A DNA stretch of 64,000 nucleotides from Planctomycetota bacterium. Lineage in GTDB: Bacteria > Planctomycetota > Phycisphaerae > UBA1845. Below, piece after piece: positions 26,526 through 36,645 of this stretch. The stretch lies in assembly GCA_030616775.1 (NCBI GenBank), contig JAUWWQ010000007.1:1-64000 (forward strand), given 5' to 3'. Each line of letters starts with the position of its first letter. Position 1 is the stretch's first letter. A model generated the notes under the pieces. It was not told where the DNA came from, did no database searches, and worked only from the letters and a program-made list of their open reading frames with translations. Made by a program: the position numbers and the translations under genes.

Positions 26526-27509
26526 GGTCCTCAGCAAGATCTCACGACTGGAGCTGCGGGCCCGCCACATTGTCGAGGGGTTTGTCAGCGGTATGCACAA
26601 GAGCCCTTACAAGGGTTTCAGCGTGGAGTTCGCCAGTCATCGTTCCTATGTGCCGGGCGATGACATCCGGCATATTGACTGGCGGGTCTACGGCAAGGCC
26701 GATCGATTCTTCGTCAAGGAGTATGAAGAGGAAACGAATCTGCGCACACACCTGCTGCTGGATTGTTCAGGTTCGATGGCCTACCCGGAGCACCCCGGTA
26801 CGGGGCGCATGAGCAAGTGGGACTATGCGGCCACGCTGGCGGCTTCTCTGGCCCACTTGCTGATATATCAGCAGGATGGCGTCGGGCTGACACTGTTTGA
26901 CAGTGAGGTCCGCCAACAGCTCCCGGTCTCGACAAGCCGGGCGTCGTTGTACACGCTCGCGGCGATGATTGAATCAAACGCTCCGAAGGACAAGACCGAC
27001 CTGAAGGCGCTGTTCCAGCGTCTGTCCAGCAGTATTCCGCGCCGGGGAATGGTCGTCATCCTTTCCGATTTGTTGACTGACGCCGACGATATTATTCGTG
27101 GCCTGCAACGGTTTCGATACGATCAGCACGATGTGCTGGTGTTGCACGTGCTCGATCATGACGAGCTGGAGTTCCCGTTTGCCGACCGCACGCTGTTTGA
27201 AGGGCTCGAAGATGTAGACCTCGAGGTTCTGACCGACCCGCAATCACTGCGCAGCAGCTACCTCGAAGCGCTGCAAACGTTTGTCCGCAAGATGCGCGGC
27301 GTATGTCTGGATCACAAGATCGACTACGCCCTAATCAGCACGGCCGACAGCGTCGATGTCGCCCTGACAACGTTCCTGGCGACTCGGATGCGTCGGCAAC
27401 GAGCCAGGACCTAGGAGAATCGGGAATGGGCGGTAGCGAAATGTGAACGCGAAGAATCTCACTATTCGCCATTCGCTATTTGACATTCAGCATTGTTGAG
27501 TCGTCCCCT

Positions 27510-29957
27510 ATGCCACCAATGCCACCACTGCTTGCTGCCTTTGTCTCACCCGGCCTCTTCTTTGGCGGGGCGGCGGCCGTGGCTGCACCGATTCTAATCC
27601 ACTTGCTGGCCCGGAGGCGGTTCAGGCGGATCCGCTGGGCGGCAATGGACTTTCTGATTCATGCGGAGCGTCGCAACCGGCGGCGGCTGCGGATGGAGGA
27701 GTGGATTCTCCTGGCCCTGCGATGCATGGCCGTTGCTTTTATAGCCGCGATGGTTGCCCGGCCCTTTTTCAAGCCCGCGGGTCTGGCCATGTTGTGGGGC
27801 GGGTCGCAACACACGGAGCGGGTTTTCGTGCTGGATGATTCGTTCAGCATGGCCTACGAGTCGGCGGACGGTACGGTGTTTGACCGGGCCAAGCTAGCGG
27901 TGCGGCGCCTTGTTGAAGGTGTCCGAAGAGAGACACCGGATGACACGGTAACGATTCTACGGGCGTCGGCACCCTCATCGCCCGTGGAATCGGGTACGTA
28001 CCTCAGCGACGTGCAAACGGAGGAGCTGCTGGCACGACTCGATGCCCTGGCACCGTCACAGCGCTCGATTGATCCGGCAACCGTCGTCGAGGGCGTGGTC
28101 GAGATGCTGGAAAACAACCCGGACATCACGAATACGGCTGTCTACATTATCAGCGATTTTCAACGGCATGACTGGGTCCGGGTGGGTGGCCCGGGTCTTC
28201 AGACCTGGGGATCCGACTCGAGACCACGGGGAGAGTCCCCCACCTCTGAAGAGGTGGGCCACCCGTACGATGAGACTCGTCGGTCTGGTACCGTGCGGGA
28301 TTCCGCGCGGGCTAAAGCCCGCGGCTCAGGTACGCAAGCCCGCGGGCCGAGTATTTTGGCGCCGCTGGCGGCGTGGGCGGGAGATGATCGTGGGCTGCAA
28401 ACCGTGCTGATCAACGTCGGGATCGACGACGCGCGCAATCTGGCCGTTGCCGAGCTTAGCCTGGAAGGTGGCCAGCTCGTTGCGGGGGCGACTGGCACCA
28501 TCCGGGCGAAAGTGGGGAACTACGCCAACCGGTCGGTCGAGGACCTGGAGTTAGAGCTTACGGTTGGCAATCTTACCCAGCCGTCTAAGACGCTTCGCGA
28601 GCTGGGCCCGCAACAAACCGCATCTGTCGATTTGGAGGCGGAATTCGTCAGGGCGGGCTTCGAGGCCGTGCGCGTGGAACTTCCTCCTGATGCACTTCCA
28701 ATCGACAACGTCCGGTATGCCGCGGCTCAGGTAGTCAGCGCGATCCGCATCCTGATCGTCAACGGTGAACCGTCGGCGGACAGCTTCGACGATGAAGTGA
28801 CCTTCCTGACCACCGCGATGCGGCCGGAGGGAGAGGTGTTTAGCGGCAACGAGGTCGTTGTAGTTGACGAAACGGGATTCGAAGACGCCAATCTCGCGGG
28901 TTTCCACGTCGTCGTTCTGGCGAACGTGTATCGCCTCAGCGACCCGGCCATCGAGTTGCTGGAGCAGTTCGTGCGGCAGGGTGGCGGGTTGCTCTTTTTC
29001 CTGGGCGATCAGGTGGACGCCGACCTGTACAACGCCGCTTTCTACCGAGACGGCGAGGGAGTGTTGCCCGCCGAGTTGACCGAGGTCATCCGTGGCACCG
29101 GCGTATCGCATCTGATCGTAGCAGACAGGTTGCACTCTGTCATGCGCGGCCTCAGCAGCGAAGGTGATCCCCTGGGGATCTCTCAGATCGCATTTTTCGA
29201 GTACTTCGGATGCGTGCCATTCGATGTCACCGCGGATGATCCCATTGATGACTCGGGGGGGGGATCGTCCGTGAGCAGCGATAATGTTGAGGCACGGCGC
29301 AGCCGTCCCGGGCGTGTCATCGCCAGGTTTGACGACCCCGACGAGCACCCTGCCATGGTCGAGCGTCGGTTCGGGCGTGGAAGAGTGGTGCTCATCACCA
29401 CGGCCGCTGACAAGGAGTGGCACCAATGGCCGGATCACCCCACGTTCCTTCCGATCATGATGGAGCTGGTGCGTCATGTGGCTCATCAGGGCCGCACCGG
29501 TACGCAGCACTGGGTGGGCGACACGATCGAGCTTCCGCTCGACCCGGCCGTATTCGGGCCGGACAGCGTAGTGCGCACCCCCGCCTACCCGAACGAGCGC
29601 GAGGTGGGGCTGACCGCCGCCCCGGCGAGCGATGGACGAGGACTGAGGTTGAGCTGGGAGCACACGGACACGGCCGGAATGTACCAGTTTGTGCTTCCAC
29701 GGCACGAGGGCGGCGAAACCGTGAGGTTGGTGGCGGTCAACGTGGACCCGCAGGAGAGTGATCTGGCCGTGGCCGCGGAAGATGAGCTTCGCCAGGCCAT
29801 AAGCGATGTACCGTTCGACTACGTCAACGGTGTCGACAAGCTCACCGGGGCCGCCGGTGGAGCTCGAACGGAGCTGTGGCGACTTTTCCTGTTGGCGGCG
29901 GCTGCGGTGCTTCTGACGGAACAGAGTCTGGCCTGGTGGTGGGGCCGGAGGCGCTAA
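27510..29957 (+). CDS. BatA-like membrane protein with vWA and GATase-like domains, carrying an in-frame repeat insertion
   Basis: The 815-residue protein starts MPPMPPLLAAFVSPGLFFGG with the BatA N-terminal double membrane segment (HLLARRRFRRIRWAAMDFL, then LRMEEWILLALRCMAVAFIA). A vWA domain with MIDAS FVLDDSFSMAY follows, then CARDB-like beta sequence. A class I glutamine amidotransferase-like fold (ILIVNGEPSADSF to GGGLLFFLGD) has no catalytic Cys seen. A C-terminal membrane helix ends the protein. Residues of about 222-285 come from several GC palindromes inserted in the vWA region (28179-28350) without breaking the frame. The ATG at 27510 is chosen over a TTG at 27480 that lies in a micro-repeat. 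Confidence 0.85.
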   Translation: MPPMPPLLAAFVSPGLFFGGAAAVAAPILIHLLARRRFRRIRWAAMDFLIHAERRNRRRLRMEEWILLALRCMAVAFIAAMVARPFFKPAGLAMLWGGSQHTERVFVLDDSFSMAYESADGTVFDRAKLAVRRLVEGVRRETPDDTVTILRASAPSSPVESGTYLSDVQTEELLARLDALAPSQRSIDPATVVEGVVEMLENNPDITNTAVYIISDFQRHDWVRVGGPGLQTWGSDSRPRGESPTSEEVGHPYDETRRSGTVRDSARAKARGSGTQARGPSILAPLAAWAGDDRGLQTVLINVGIDDARNLAVAELSLEGGQLVAGATGTIRAKVGNYANRSVEDLELELTVGNLTQPSKTLRELGPQQTASVDLEAEFVRAGFEAVRVELPPDALPIDNVRYAAAQVVSAIRILIVNGEPSADSFDDEVTFLTTAMRPEGEVFSGNEVVVVDETGFEDANLAGFHVVVLANVYRLSDPAIELLEQFVRQGGGLLFFLGDQVDADLYNAAFYRDGEGVLPAELTEVIRGTGVSHLIVADRLHSVMRGLSSEGDPLGISQIAFFEYFGCVPFDVTADDPIDDSGGGSSVSSDNVEARRSRPGRVIARFDDPDEHPAMVERRFGRGRVVLITTAADKEWHQWPDHPTFLPIMMELVRHVAHQGRTGTQHWVGDTIELPLDPAVFGPDSVVRTPAYPNEREVGLTAAPASDGRGLRLSWEHTDTAGMYQFVLPRHEGGETVRLVAVNVDPQESDLAVAAEDELRQAISDVPFDYVNGVDKLTGAAGGARTELWRLFLLAAAAVLLTEQSLAWWWGRRR
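28179..28350. repeat. Composite palindromic repeat inside the BatA-like gene
   Basis: Three hairpins follow one another: CCCGGGTCTTCAGACCTGGG, CCCACCTCTGAAGAGGTGGG, and the REP-like CCGCGCGGGCTAAAGCCCGC-GGCTC at 28303-28327. GGGTGGCCC and GGGCCACCC arms bracket the first two. The reading frame stays open and encodes a Gly/Arg/Ser-rich linker. Confidence 0.75.
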
Positions 29958-29964
29958 ATCCACA

Positions 29965-32454
29965 ATGTTGTATCTACCGTTGACAATCTTGCCCCTGCTC
30001 GCCGGCCCGGTCACGCGCGACCAGCAGGAGTTCGTGACCGAGCTTCGCCACATGCCCGAGGGTTGGCCGGCGGTTGCGGGTTTCGCCCTGGTTGCCGGCA
30101 TTTGCTGGGCGGTCGTGTGGATGTACCGCCGTGAAGGGCGTATCGGAGCGTCCTTGTGGGTGCGGATGACTCTGGCGGTCGTGCGCTGTGCCGTATTTGT
30201 GACATTGGCTGTCATTCTGCTGGAGCCGGTGCGCGTGCGAATCCTTCGCCGTTGGGTCGACTCGTACACGGTTGTTCTGACCGACGACTCATCGAGCATG
30301 GGTCTGGCGGACGCATACCGCGACGAATCGGCCGCCCAACGCGTCGCACAAGTGTTCGGCACGTCGGACTTGTCGCCCATTCGCCGCACAAGTGTGGTCG
30401 AACAGGTTTTCAATCAAAGCGATAAGAAGTTTCTGCGAGACCTTGCGGCCAACAACCGGCTAAAGCTCTACACTTTCAGCGATGAACCGCGGCTACTGGC
30501 GACCATCCGGGCGACCCGCGAGAGCAGAGTCGGGCGTGCCGACACCGGCGACAATACTCAAACACTGCTAGGTGTCGACGAGGTTCCGACCGAAATGGCC
30601 GGGACGGGACCCGCCACCAACATTGAACGTGCCGTGCATCGTGCCGTCGAGTCGCTGGGCAGCGCGCCGGTGGCGGCGGTGGTCGTTTTCAGCGACGGCG
30701 GGTTTAACCAGGGGGCTACGGCCGAGGAGACCGGGCGCTACGCGCGCGATCGCCGGCTTCCGGTCCATGTGATCGGGGTGGGCGATCCCTCAAGCCCGCA
30801 GAACGTACGCGTCGCGGAGATTCTTGCGCCCCCCAACGCGTTTCAGCAGGACCCCTTTCCTGTTTCCGTCCGCCTTTCGGCCGAGGGTCTCGAAGGGCGA
30901 ACCGTTCACGTCCGGCTTCGCGAGCGGAACGACACCGAGGGGGGACCGGGAGGTATTGTGGACCAGCGAAACGTGCGCGTCGGCCCCGGCGGGGCGATCG
31001 AGCCGGTGACATTCGAGCGCCGCCAGAACAGTGTCGGCCGTTTCGTCTACACCGTTGAGGTGCCGGTTCTCGAAGGAGAGTCGGTCGCCGACGACAACAG
31101 CAAACAAACGACGGTAAACGTGATCGACTCGCGCACGCGGGTTCTTGTGGTCGCCGGCGGCCCGAGCTGGGACTATCGTTTTGTTTCCCGGCTATTGGAG
31201 CGTGACGAGACGTTCGACGTAAGCTGTTGGCTGCAGTCGGCGGATTTGAGCGCCGTGCGCGACGGCAACACCATCGTCGATCACCTTCCCGCGACGGCCG
31301 AGGAGTTGTTCGAATATGACGTGATCGTGCTGATGGATCCCGACAAAGAGGAGTTCAATGAGTCATGGTGTCGGCTTGTTGACACTCTGGTGACGGAATA
31401 CGGCGGTGGGCTCTTGCTCACCGCGGCCCGCCCCCAGACGCCTTCCTTCATGCGTGACCGGTCGCTGAAACCTTTGCACGACCTGCTCCCGGTTACGCTC
31501 GATCCGGAGGCCGATCTGCTCTTGAACGAGATCGGGCACTATCAGCTTTCCGGCTCAGCGATGGCCATCCCGTCGACGTCCTACGGGCATCCGGTAATGA
31601 AGCAGGCTGATAACCCGGTTTCGACAAAGCTGGCCTGGCAGGGAATCGGTGACATCCATTGGCACTATCCGGTTCTGCGTGAGAAGCCCGTGGCTACGGT
31701 GCTGATGCGCCACGGCAACCCGCGCATGCGGAACTCGTTCGGCGAGCATGTCCTGGCGGCGGTACAGTTCGTGGGCGCGGGACGCACCGGGTTTCTGGGT
31801 TTCGATGGGACCTGGCGGTGGCGGCGCCATGGAGTGGAACTGTTCGATCGGTTCTGGGTCCAACTGATCCGCTATCTGGCGGAAGGCAAGCTGCTGGGCG
31901 GCACGAAACGGGGCATGCTTCTGACCGAGAGCGATCAGTACTCTATCGGCGACGCCGTTACGGTGACCGCCCGCCTCTTCGACAGGCAATACAAGCCGCT
32001 CAAGGACGATCAGGTCATCGCTCAGCATCGCGTCGACGGGGACAAGGGGGATTTCGTGATGACCGCACTGCGAGACCGGCCCGGGTGGTTTGAGGGGCGG
32101 TTCGTCCCCGACCGCACGGGCAGCTATCGCCTCAGCCTGAAGATGGCCGACCCGGACTCGAGCGACCTGATGGAGATTGTGCGGGAGATCAGGGTCACCC
32201 GGCCCAATATCGAGATTCTCCGCCCGCAGATGGATCGTGACAAGCTGATGGCCCTTGCCGAGCAGTCCCACGGTGGGCGTTACTTCGAGGTGGACGAGGC
32301 CGCCAGCGTACCGGCCTTGATTCCCGATCTTCATGAGGAGATACCGATCCGATCGCGTCCCACGGCGCTGTGGGACAACTGGAAGACGCTCACACTGCTG
32401 CTCGTCCTTCTGTCGGTTGAGTGGGGTGTGCGCAAATGGAATCGTTTGTTGTGA
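29965..32454 (+). CDS. Membrane protein with vWA and GATase-like domains (BatB/C-like)
   Basis: The 829-residue protein has three N-terminal and one C-terminal hydrophobic segments (AVAGFALVAGICWAVVWMY, VVRCAVFVTLAVILLEPV, LTLLLVLLSVEWGV). Its vWA domain has a MIDAS-type VVLTDDSSSMGLA and later AAVVVFSDGGFNQG. A beta-sandwich segment is followed by a GATase-like domain beginning VLVVAGGPSWDYRFVSRLLE with DVIVLMDPDKEEF. It lies 7 nt after the BatA-like gene and has the same domain order, so the two probably arose by duplication and work together at the membrane with MoxR. Confidence 0.85.
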   Translation: MLYLPLTILPLLAGPVTRDQQEFVTELRHMPEGWPAVAGFALVAGICWAVVWMYRREGRIGASLWVRMTLAVVRCAVFVTLAVILLEPVRVRILRRWVDSYTVVLTDDSSSMGLADAYRDESAAQRVAQVFGTSDLSPIRRTSVVEQVFNQSDKKFLRDLAANNRLKLYTFSDEPRLLATIRATRESRVGRADTGDNTQTLLGVDEVPTEMAGTGPATNIERAVHRAVESLGSAPVAAVVVFSDGGFNQGATAEETGRYARDRRLPVHVIGVGDPSSPQNVRVAEILAPPNAFQQDPFPVSVRLSAEGLEGRTVHVRLRERNDTEGGPGGIVDQRNVRVGPGGAIEPVTFERRQNSVGRFVYTVEVPVLEGESVADDNSKQTTVNVIDSRTRVLVVAGGPSWDYRFVSRLLERDETFDVSCWLQSADLSAVRDGNTIVDHLPATAEELFEYDVIVLMDPDKEEFNESWCRLVDTLVTEYGGGLLLTAARPQTPSFMRDRSLKPLHDLLPVTLDPEADLLLNEIGHYQLSGSAMAIPSTSYGHPVMKQADNPVSTKLAWQGIGDIHWHYPVLREKPVATVLMRHGNPRMRNSFGEHVLAAVQFVGAGRTGFLGFDGTWRWRRHGVELFDRFWVQLIRYLAEGKLLGGTKRGMLLTESDQYSIGDAVTVTARLFDRQYKPLKDDQVIAQHRVDGDKGDFVMTALRDRPGWFEGRFVPDRTGSYRLSLKMADPDSSDLMEIVREIRVTRPNIEILRPQMDRDKLMALAEQSHGGRYFEVDEAASVPALIPDLHEEIPIRSRPTALWDNWKTLTLLLVLLSVEWGVRKWNRLL

Positions 32455-32480
32455 ACCTGCGCGGTTGAGTGAGGCAAGCC

Positions 32481-34616
32481 ATGCGGCGCGGCGTAGCCGA
32501 AAACGCTGAACGGACAGCTTCGACGTTGGATGCGTCGGTGGTTGGGCGTTTGCGCGCCGTGGCGGTTCGACTTCGCCGGTACGTGCTGATCGAGGGAATC
32601 GCCTGGGTGGTGGTGTTCTTGATGCTTGCGGCCGCGGTTCAGCTATCGGTTGATTACGGCACGCGAGGACTGCAGTGGAGTATGCGCGCCACGATGCTGG
32701 GACTGATCGTCCTGGGTGCGTTGTGGCTCTTGTGGCGTCGCGTGGTAGCACCGCTGCGGCGTCGGTTCGGGCTCGCCGAGGTCGCCAACCTGGTCGAGCG
32801 GCGGTATCCCGAGCTATGCTCGTTGTTGATCTCAGCAGTCAGATTCTCCACTGGAGAGATGGGCCCGCCGGAGGCTAATTCCCGGGATCTTGTAGCCACC
32901 GTGATAGCCCAGGCCGGATCAAAGGTAGGCGCGCTTGGATTCAGCGGGGTACTCGATCCGCGTCGGGCCCGCTGGTCCGGCGTGGCGCTGGCCGCGGCAT
33001 TTCTCGCTTGCGCCGTCGCCACGGCATCTGCGCCGGAGCTGGCGGGGCTCTGGTTTGCCCGCAACGTCCTCTTGCAGAACGTAGAGTGGCCGAAACGCAC
33101 CCATCTGATCGTGGAGCTGGAGGGCGACGAACTGATCGGTGCGCGCGGTGATGACCTCGTGGTGCAGGCTCGTGCCAGCGGGGTGCAGCCGCGTGCGGTG
33201 GAGATTGTCTATGAGACGGAGTCGGGGCGTCGCGGGCGCGAGACGATGGTGACCGTGGGCAGCCGCGGCTCATTCCACTATCGCTATACCTTCAAGAATG
33301 CTCAGGAGGATTTTGTCTTCCACCTTGAAGGTGGTGATGACCGGACCAAAGACTTTCGGGCCCGCCTGCTGGAAAGACCGCGAGTTACGCGTACCGACAT
33401 GCACCTGGTGCCGCCGGCTTATACTCGCCTGGAATCATCGACACTCGGCGATGGCCGGCGGGCGGCGCAGATCCTGCCCGGAAGCCGTGTGACCATCAAC
33501 ATCGAGACAAACAAACCTGTCACAACGGCGACACTCATGGCAGGTCGCGAGGCCGTGGCGGAGGCGCTGCCTGACGGCGATGGTCTGGCGGCTATCATCT
33601 TACCGCAGGAAACGCATACCTATCACTTTGCGCTGGTGGACGAAGTCGGGCTGGAGAACCGCCGGCCGGTTCGGTTCTCGCTGCGGGTGATTCGCGATGA
33701 ACCCCCACGGGTGCGCATGAAGCTGCCCGGTGTCGGCGAGATGATAACTTCCCAGGCCGCGGTGCCGATCGAGCTGGAGTGCTCCGATACCTACGGTCTG
33801 GCTACGGCCGAGCTAGTCTATACGGTGTCGCGTGAGGGCGTGATTGAGGGATTGATTCCGCTGCCGACATTCAGGCCGAACATGACCACATTCGCGACCA
33901 GTCTTAGCTGGCCGGTTGCCACTGAAGGGTTGGAGTCCGGAGAGACCTTGACGCTGTTTGTCCGCGCGACGGATTTCGACGACGTCTTCGGTCCCAACCA
34001 TGCCCAAACACCGGAGACAATGCTCCGAGTCGTCACGAAGGAAGAGCTTCTGGCGGAGTTGGCCAGACGCGAGCAGGAATATCGGGCCGACTTCGAGCAT
34101 CTGGTCGATTCGCAGGAACGGCTGCGCAGCGGGCTGCTGACGGTATTGGGGCGATTTCAGGATGCGGAGCCTGTGGAGACCCTGGCAGCGGATCTCACCC
34201 CGCTCGAACGGCGACAGCGGAACATTGCCGGTTCGGTCAACGTGATCCGCCAGCAGTTCGAGCAGATTCTGACAGAGCTAAGCGTCAATCAGCTTGATAC
34301 CCTGGATGCACGGGAACGGCTGGGCGAGCTTATCGTGGGTCCGCTGACCCAGCTCACCAAACGGGACCTGATCGCGGCTGCCGACACCATCCGACAATGG
34401 TCCCGTGAGGGGTCGGCTGAGAAGGCCTCCCGCATCGACCCGCAGCAGGTTGCGATTTTGTCACAGATGCGGGCTGTGCTGGCGAATATGATACAATGGG
34501 AGGGGTATCAGGAGGTGGTGAAGATGTTTCGCGACATCATCCGTCTCCAACAGGAAATCCATGGGGAAACAAAGGACGCCTTGGAGGATCAGGCACGTGA
34601 CGTGTTCGAGGAGTAG
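32481..34616 (+). CDS. Membrane-anchored DUF4175-like protein
   Basis: The 711-residue protein has two hydrophobic segments near the N-terminus (YVLIEGIAWVVVFLMLAAAV and MRATMLGLIVLGALWLLW) and a third at about 175-195. A long beta-rich periplasmic region (200-520) and a helical C-terminal part with charged coiled-coil stretches follow. This layout resembles DUF4175/TIGR02302 proteins, but I cannot confirm the match. ATG at 32481 is chosen over an upstream GTG. It is followed by a coiled-coil gene, a pairing consistent with a transmembrane scaffold. Confidence 0.7.
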   Translation: MRRGVAENAERTASTLDASVVGRLRAVAVRLRRYVLIEGIAWVVVFLMLAAAVQLSVDYGTRGLQWSMRATMLGLIVLGALWLLWRRVVAPLRRRFGLAEVANLVERRYPELCSLLISAVRFSTGEMGPPEANSRDLVATVIAQAGSKVGALGFSGVLDPRRARWSGVALAAAFLACAVATASAPELAGLWFARNVLLQNVEWPKRTHLIVELEGDELIGARGDDLVVQARASGVQPRAVEIVYETESGRRGRETMVTVGSRGSFHYRYTFKNAQEDFVFHLEGGDDRTKDFRARLLERPRVTRTDMHLVPPAYTRLESSTLGDGRRAAQILPGSRVTINIETNKPVTTATLMAGREAVAEALPDGDGLAAIILPQETHTYHFALVDEVGLENRRPVRFSLRVIRDEPPRVRMKLPGVGEMITSQAAVPIELECSDTYGLATAELVYTVSREGVIEGLIPLPTFRPNMTTFATSLSWPVATEGLESGETLTLFVRATDFDDVFGPNHAQTPETMLRVVTKEELLAELARREQEYRADFEHLVDSQERLRSGLLTVLGRFQDAEPVETLAADLTPLERRQRNIAGSVNVIRQQFEQILTELSVNQLDTLDARERLGELIVGPLTQLTKRDLIAAADTIRQWSREGSAEKASRIDPQQVAILSQMRAVLANMIQWEGYQEVVKMFRDIIRLQQEIHGETKDALEDQARDVFEE

Positions 34617-34665
34617 ACTCGTGTGCAGCGAAGTGCGGTGCGGATCAAAACTCGGAGCGGCGGCG

Positions 34666-36624
34666 ATGAACTCCGACACCCGATGCTTGCGCCTTCGAAC
34701 TGGTAGCATGTACCCCCACGTGACACGGCGTTCGCGCATATCGACCACGATTACGGCAGCACTGCTGGCGTCGGCATATCTGCTGATTCCGGTGCGTTTC
34801 GCCGTGGCCCAGGAATCCGGCGATGCGGAGGTGGCCAAGGTCCATCCCCTGGCGTCAAAGGAAGAGATGATTCGCGATCGATTCCAGCGGTTTGAAGATC
34901 GCGTCTACCGCCTGCGCGAGTTGCTCGGCGACGGAGAGCCGGACAACGCTTTGCGCCTCGGCCGGGTGCTCCAGCGGGCCGGCGAGTTGGGACTTGCCGA
35001 TCGGTTGGAGGAGATGATCGAGCTGCTTCATGACCCTTCGTTGTTGAACGATGCCACGGACACGCAAGCGAGATGGCTCGCCGACGCCGATCGTGTACTG
35101 GCTATCTTGCTCGAACGGGACAGCGAAAACGTAGAACGCAAACAGGCACTCGAGCGTCTGCAAGAGTACTACCAGAGGGTGGACAAGATCTTGGAGCAGC
35201 AGCGAGATCTGCGTCACGGCGCCGGTCAGGCGAGCACCACCGGACGGATGACGGAACAGCTAGACCAGGCGATTGAGCGCATCAATGCCCTGCTCGATCG
35301 CCAGGCGGACATCTCTGAAGACACCGAGCGCGGGCTGGACGCAATCGCTCAAACGCCAAAGCAACTTGCGGAACAGCAGGGCGATCTGTCACGTGACACC
35401 GGGCAAATGGCCGGGGACCTTCAGCGGCTCGGGGCGATGCTGCCGCAGCCTGCAGCCGACGCACCGACGCAGCAGTCGCCGCAAGGCAACCTGGATGCCG
35501 CAGCCGACTCCGTCCAGAACGCCGAGGGTGCAATGCAGAGCGCGAGCAGCAGTCTTCAGCAAGGTGACGCACCTTCGGCCCGTCAACAACAGGAAGAGGC
35601 TAGCGATGCCCTGCGCCAGGCTAGAGAGGAGCTCGAAGAGGCCAAAGGACGACTTGAAGAGCAGCAAGACGCCCGGGAGCTGGCCCCGGAGCAGCAGAAG
35701 CTCGCCGACGAGACAGGCGGCCTCTCCGAACAGATGCAAAGGGATGCACAGGCCGGCGGTGCCAAGGGCCAGCCAGGTGCCCCAGGCGCTCAGGGGGAAT
35801 CCTCGCCGCCGGGTCAGCAAAGCCTCGATCAAGCCCAGCAGGAAATGGGGGAAGCCGCAGAGGCCCTGGGACAATCGAATCCACAAGAGGCAATGCCCAG
35901 CCAGGACCAAGCCATCCAGCAACTCGAGCAGGCCCGGAAGGAGTTGGAGGAAGCGCTGAATCAGCTTCGTCAGGAAGAGCGGGAGGAAACACTGCGAGAC
36001 CTCGAAGGTCGTTTTCGGGAGATGCTCTTGAAGCAAAGGGCTATCAACGAGTCCACCGCCCGCTACGACCAGTTGGGCCGGGATAACTTCACGCGGGCGG
36101 AGCATTTGCAGCTCGCCGATTTGTCGACCCAGGAGCGAACCTTGTCAGAGGATGCAGCCTCCTGCCTGCACATTCTCGACGAGGACGGCACTACCATCGT
36201 CTTTCCGAATGTGGTGGGGCATCTCTCGGAAGATATGGGCGCGGTGGCCGACAGACTGGCAGCCTATCAGGTCGGGGCGCTGACCCAGGCGATCGAGCAA
36301 GAAATCGTGGAGACGCTCGAACAACTGCTGGGAGCGGTGCAGCGCATGCGGCAGGACAACGAACAACAGGGCATGTCCGGCCTCAGCAGTGACGCCGGGC
36401 AGTCTCCGCTGCTGCCTCAGTCGGCCGAGCTGAAGCTGCTGCGCGCCAGCCAGCTCCGCGTCAACACGCGGACGGCGGCAATCGAAGAGGACGTCAAGAC
36501 TATAGAGAATCGAAACGTCCAAACGGATAGCGATCTTCTTGAAGTGTTTCGGGCAGTGGCAGCGCGTCAGGTTGAATGTGCCGGAATCGCCAAGGAGATG
36601 CGCGATCGCCGGTATCAGCCGTAG
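34666..36624 (+). CDS. Exported Gln/Glu-rich coiled-coil protein
   Basis: The 652-residue protein has a signal segment TTITAALLASAYLLIPVRFA ending VAQ. It is then almost wholly helical, with long Q/E/A-rich heptad-like stretches (RQQEEASDALRQAREELEEA, QLEQARKELEEALNQLRQEE) and a short Gly/Pro linker around GQPGAPGAQGESSPPG. It probably forms an extended periplasmic rod. ATG at 34666 has GGAG 9 nt upstream, while a longer frame overlaps the preceding gene. No enzymatic motif is seen. Confidence 0.75.
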   Translation: MNSDTRCLRLRTGSMYPHVTRRSRISTTITAALLASAYLLIPVRFAVAQESGDAEVAKVHPLASKEEMIRDRFQRFEDRVYRLRELLGDGEPDNALRLGRVLQRAGELGLADRLEEMIELLHDPSLLNDATDTQARWLADADRVLAILLERDSENVERKQALERLQEYYQRVDKILEQQRDLRHGAGQASTTGRMTEQLDQAIERINALLDRQADISEDTERGLDAIAQTPKQLAEQQGDLSRDTGQMAGDLQRLGAMLPQPAADAPTQQSPQGNLDAAADSVQNAEGAMQSASSSLQQGDAPSARQQQEEASDALRQAREELEEAKGRLEEQQDARELAPEQQKLADETGGLSEQMQRDAQAGGAKGQPGAPGAQGESSPPGQQSLDQAQQEMGEAAEALGQSNPQEAMPSQDQAIQQLEQARKELEEALNQLRQEEREETLRDLEGRFREMLLKQRAINESTARYDQLGRDNFTRAEHLQLADLSTQERTLSEDAASCLHILDEDGTTIVFPNVVGHLSEDMGAVADRLAAYQVGALTQAIEQEIVETLEQLLGAVQRMRQDNEQQGMSGLSSDAGQSPLLPQSAELKLLRASQLRVNTRTAAIEEDVKTIENRNVQTDSDLLEVFRAVAARQVECAGIAKEMRDRRYQP

Positions 36625-36645
36625 GGGCCGAGCGTGGTCACCAGG

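Noticed and set aside
28551-30413. A 620-codon open frame on the minus strand opposite the vWA genes
   Set aside because: It lies fully antisense to two well-supported genes with clear domains. Its protein has no recognisable family and reflects the GC-rich codon pattern of the real strand.
31555-32751. A 398-codon minus-strand open frame opposite the second vWA gene
   Set aside because: Antisense shadow with no domain, and it crosses a real gene junction.
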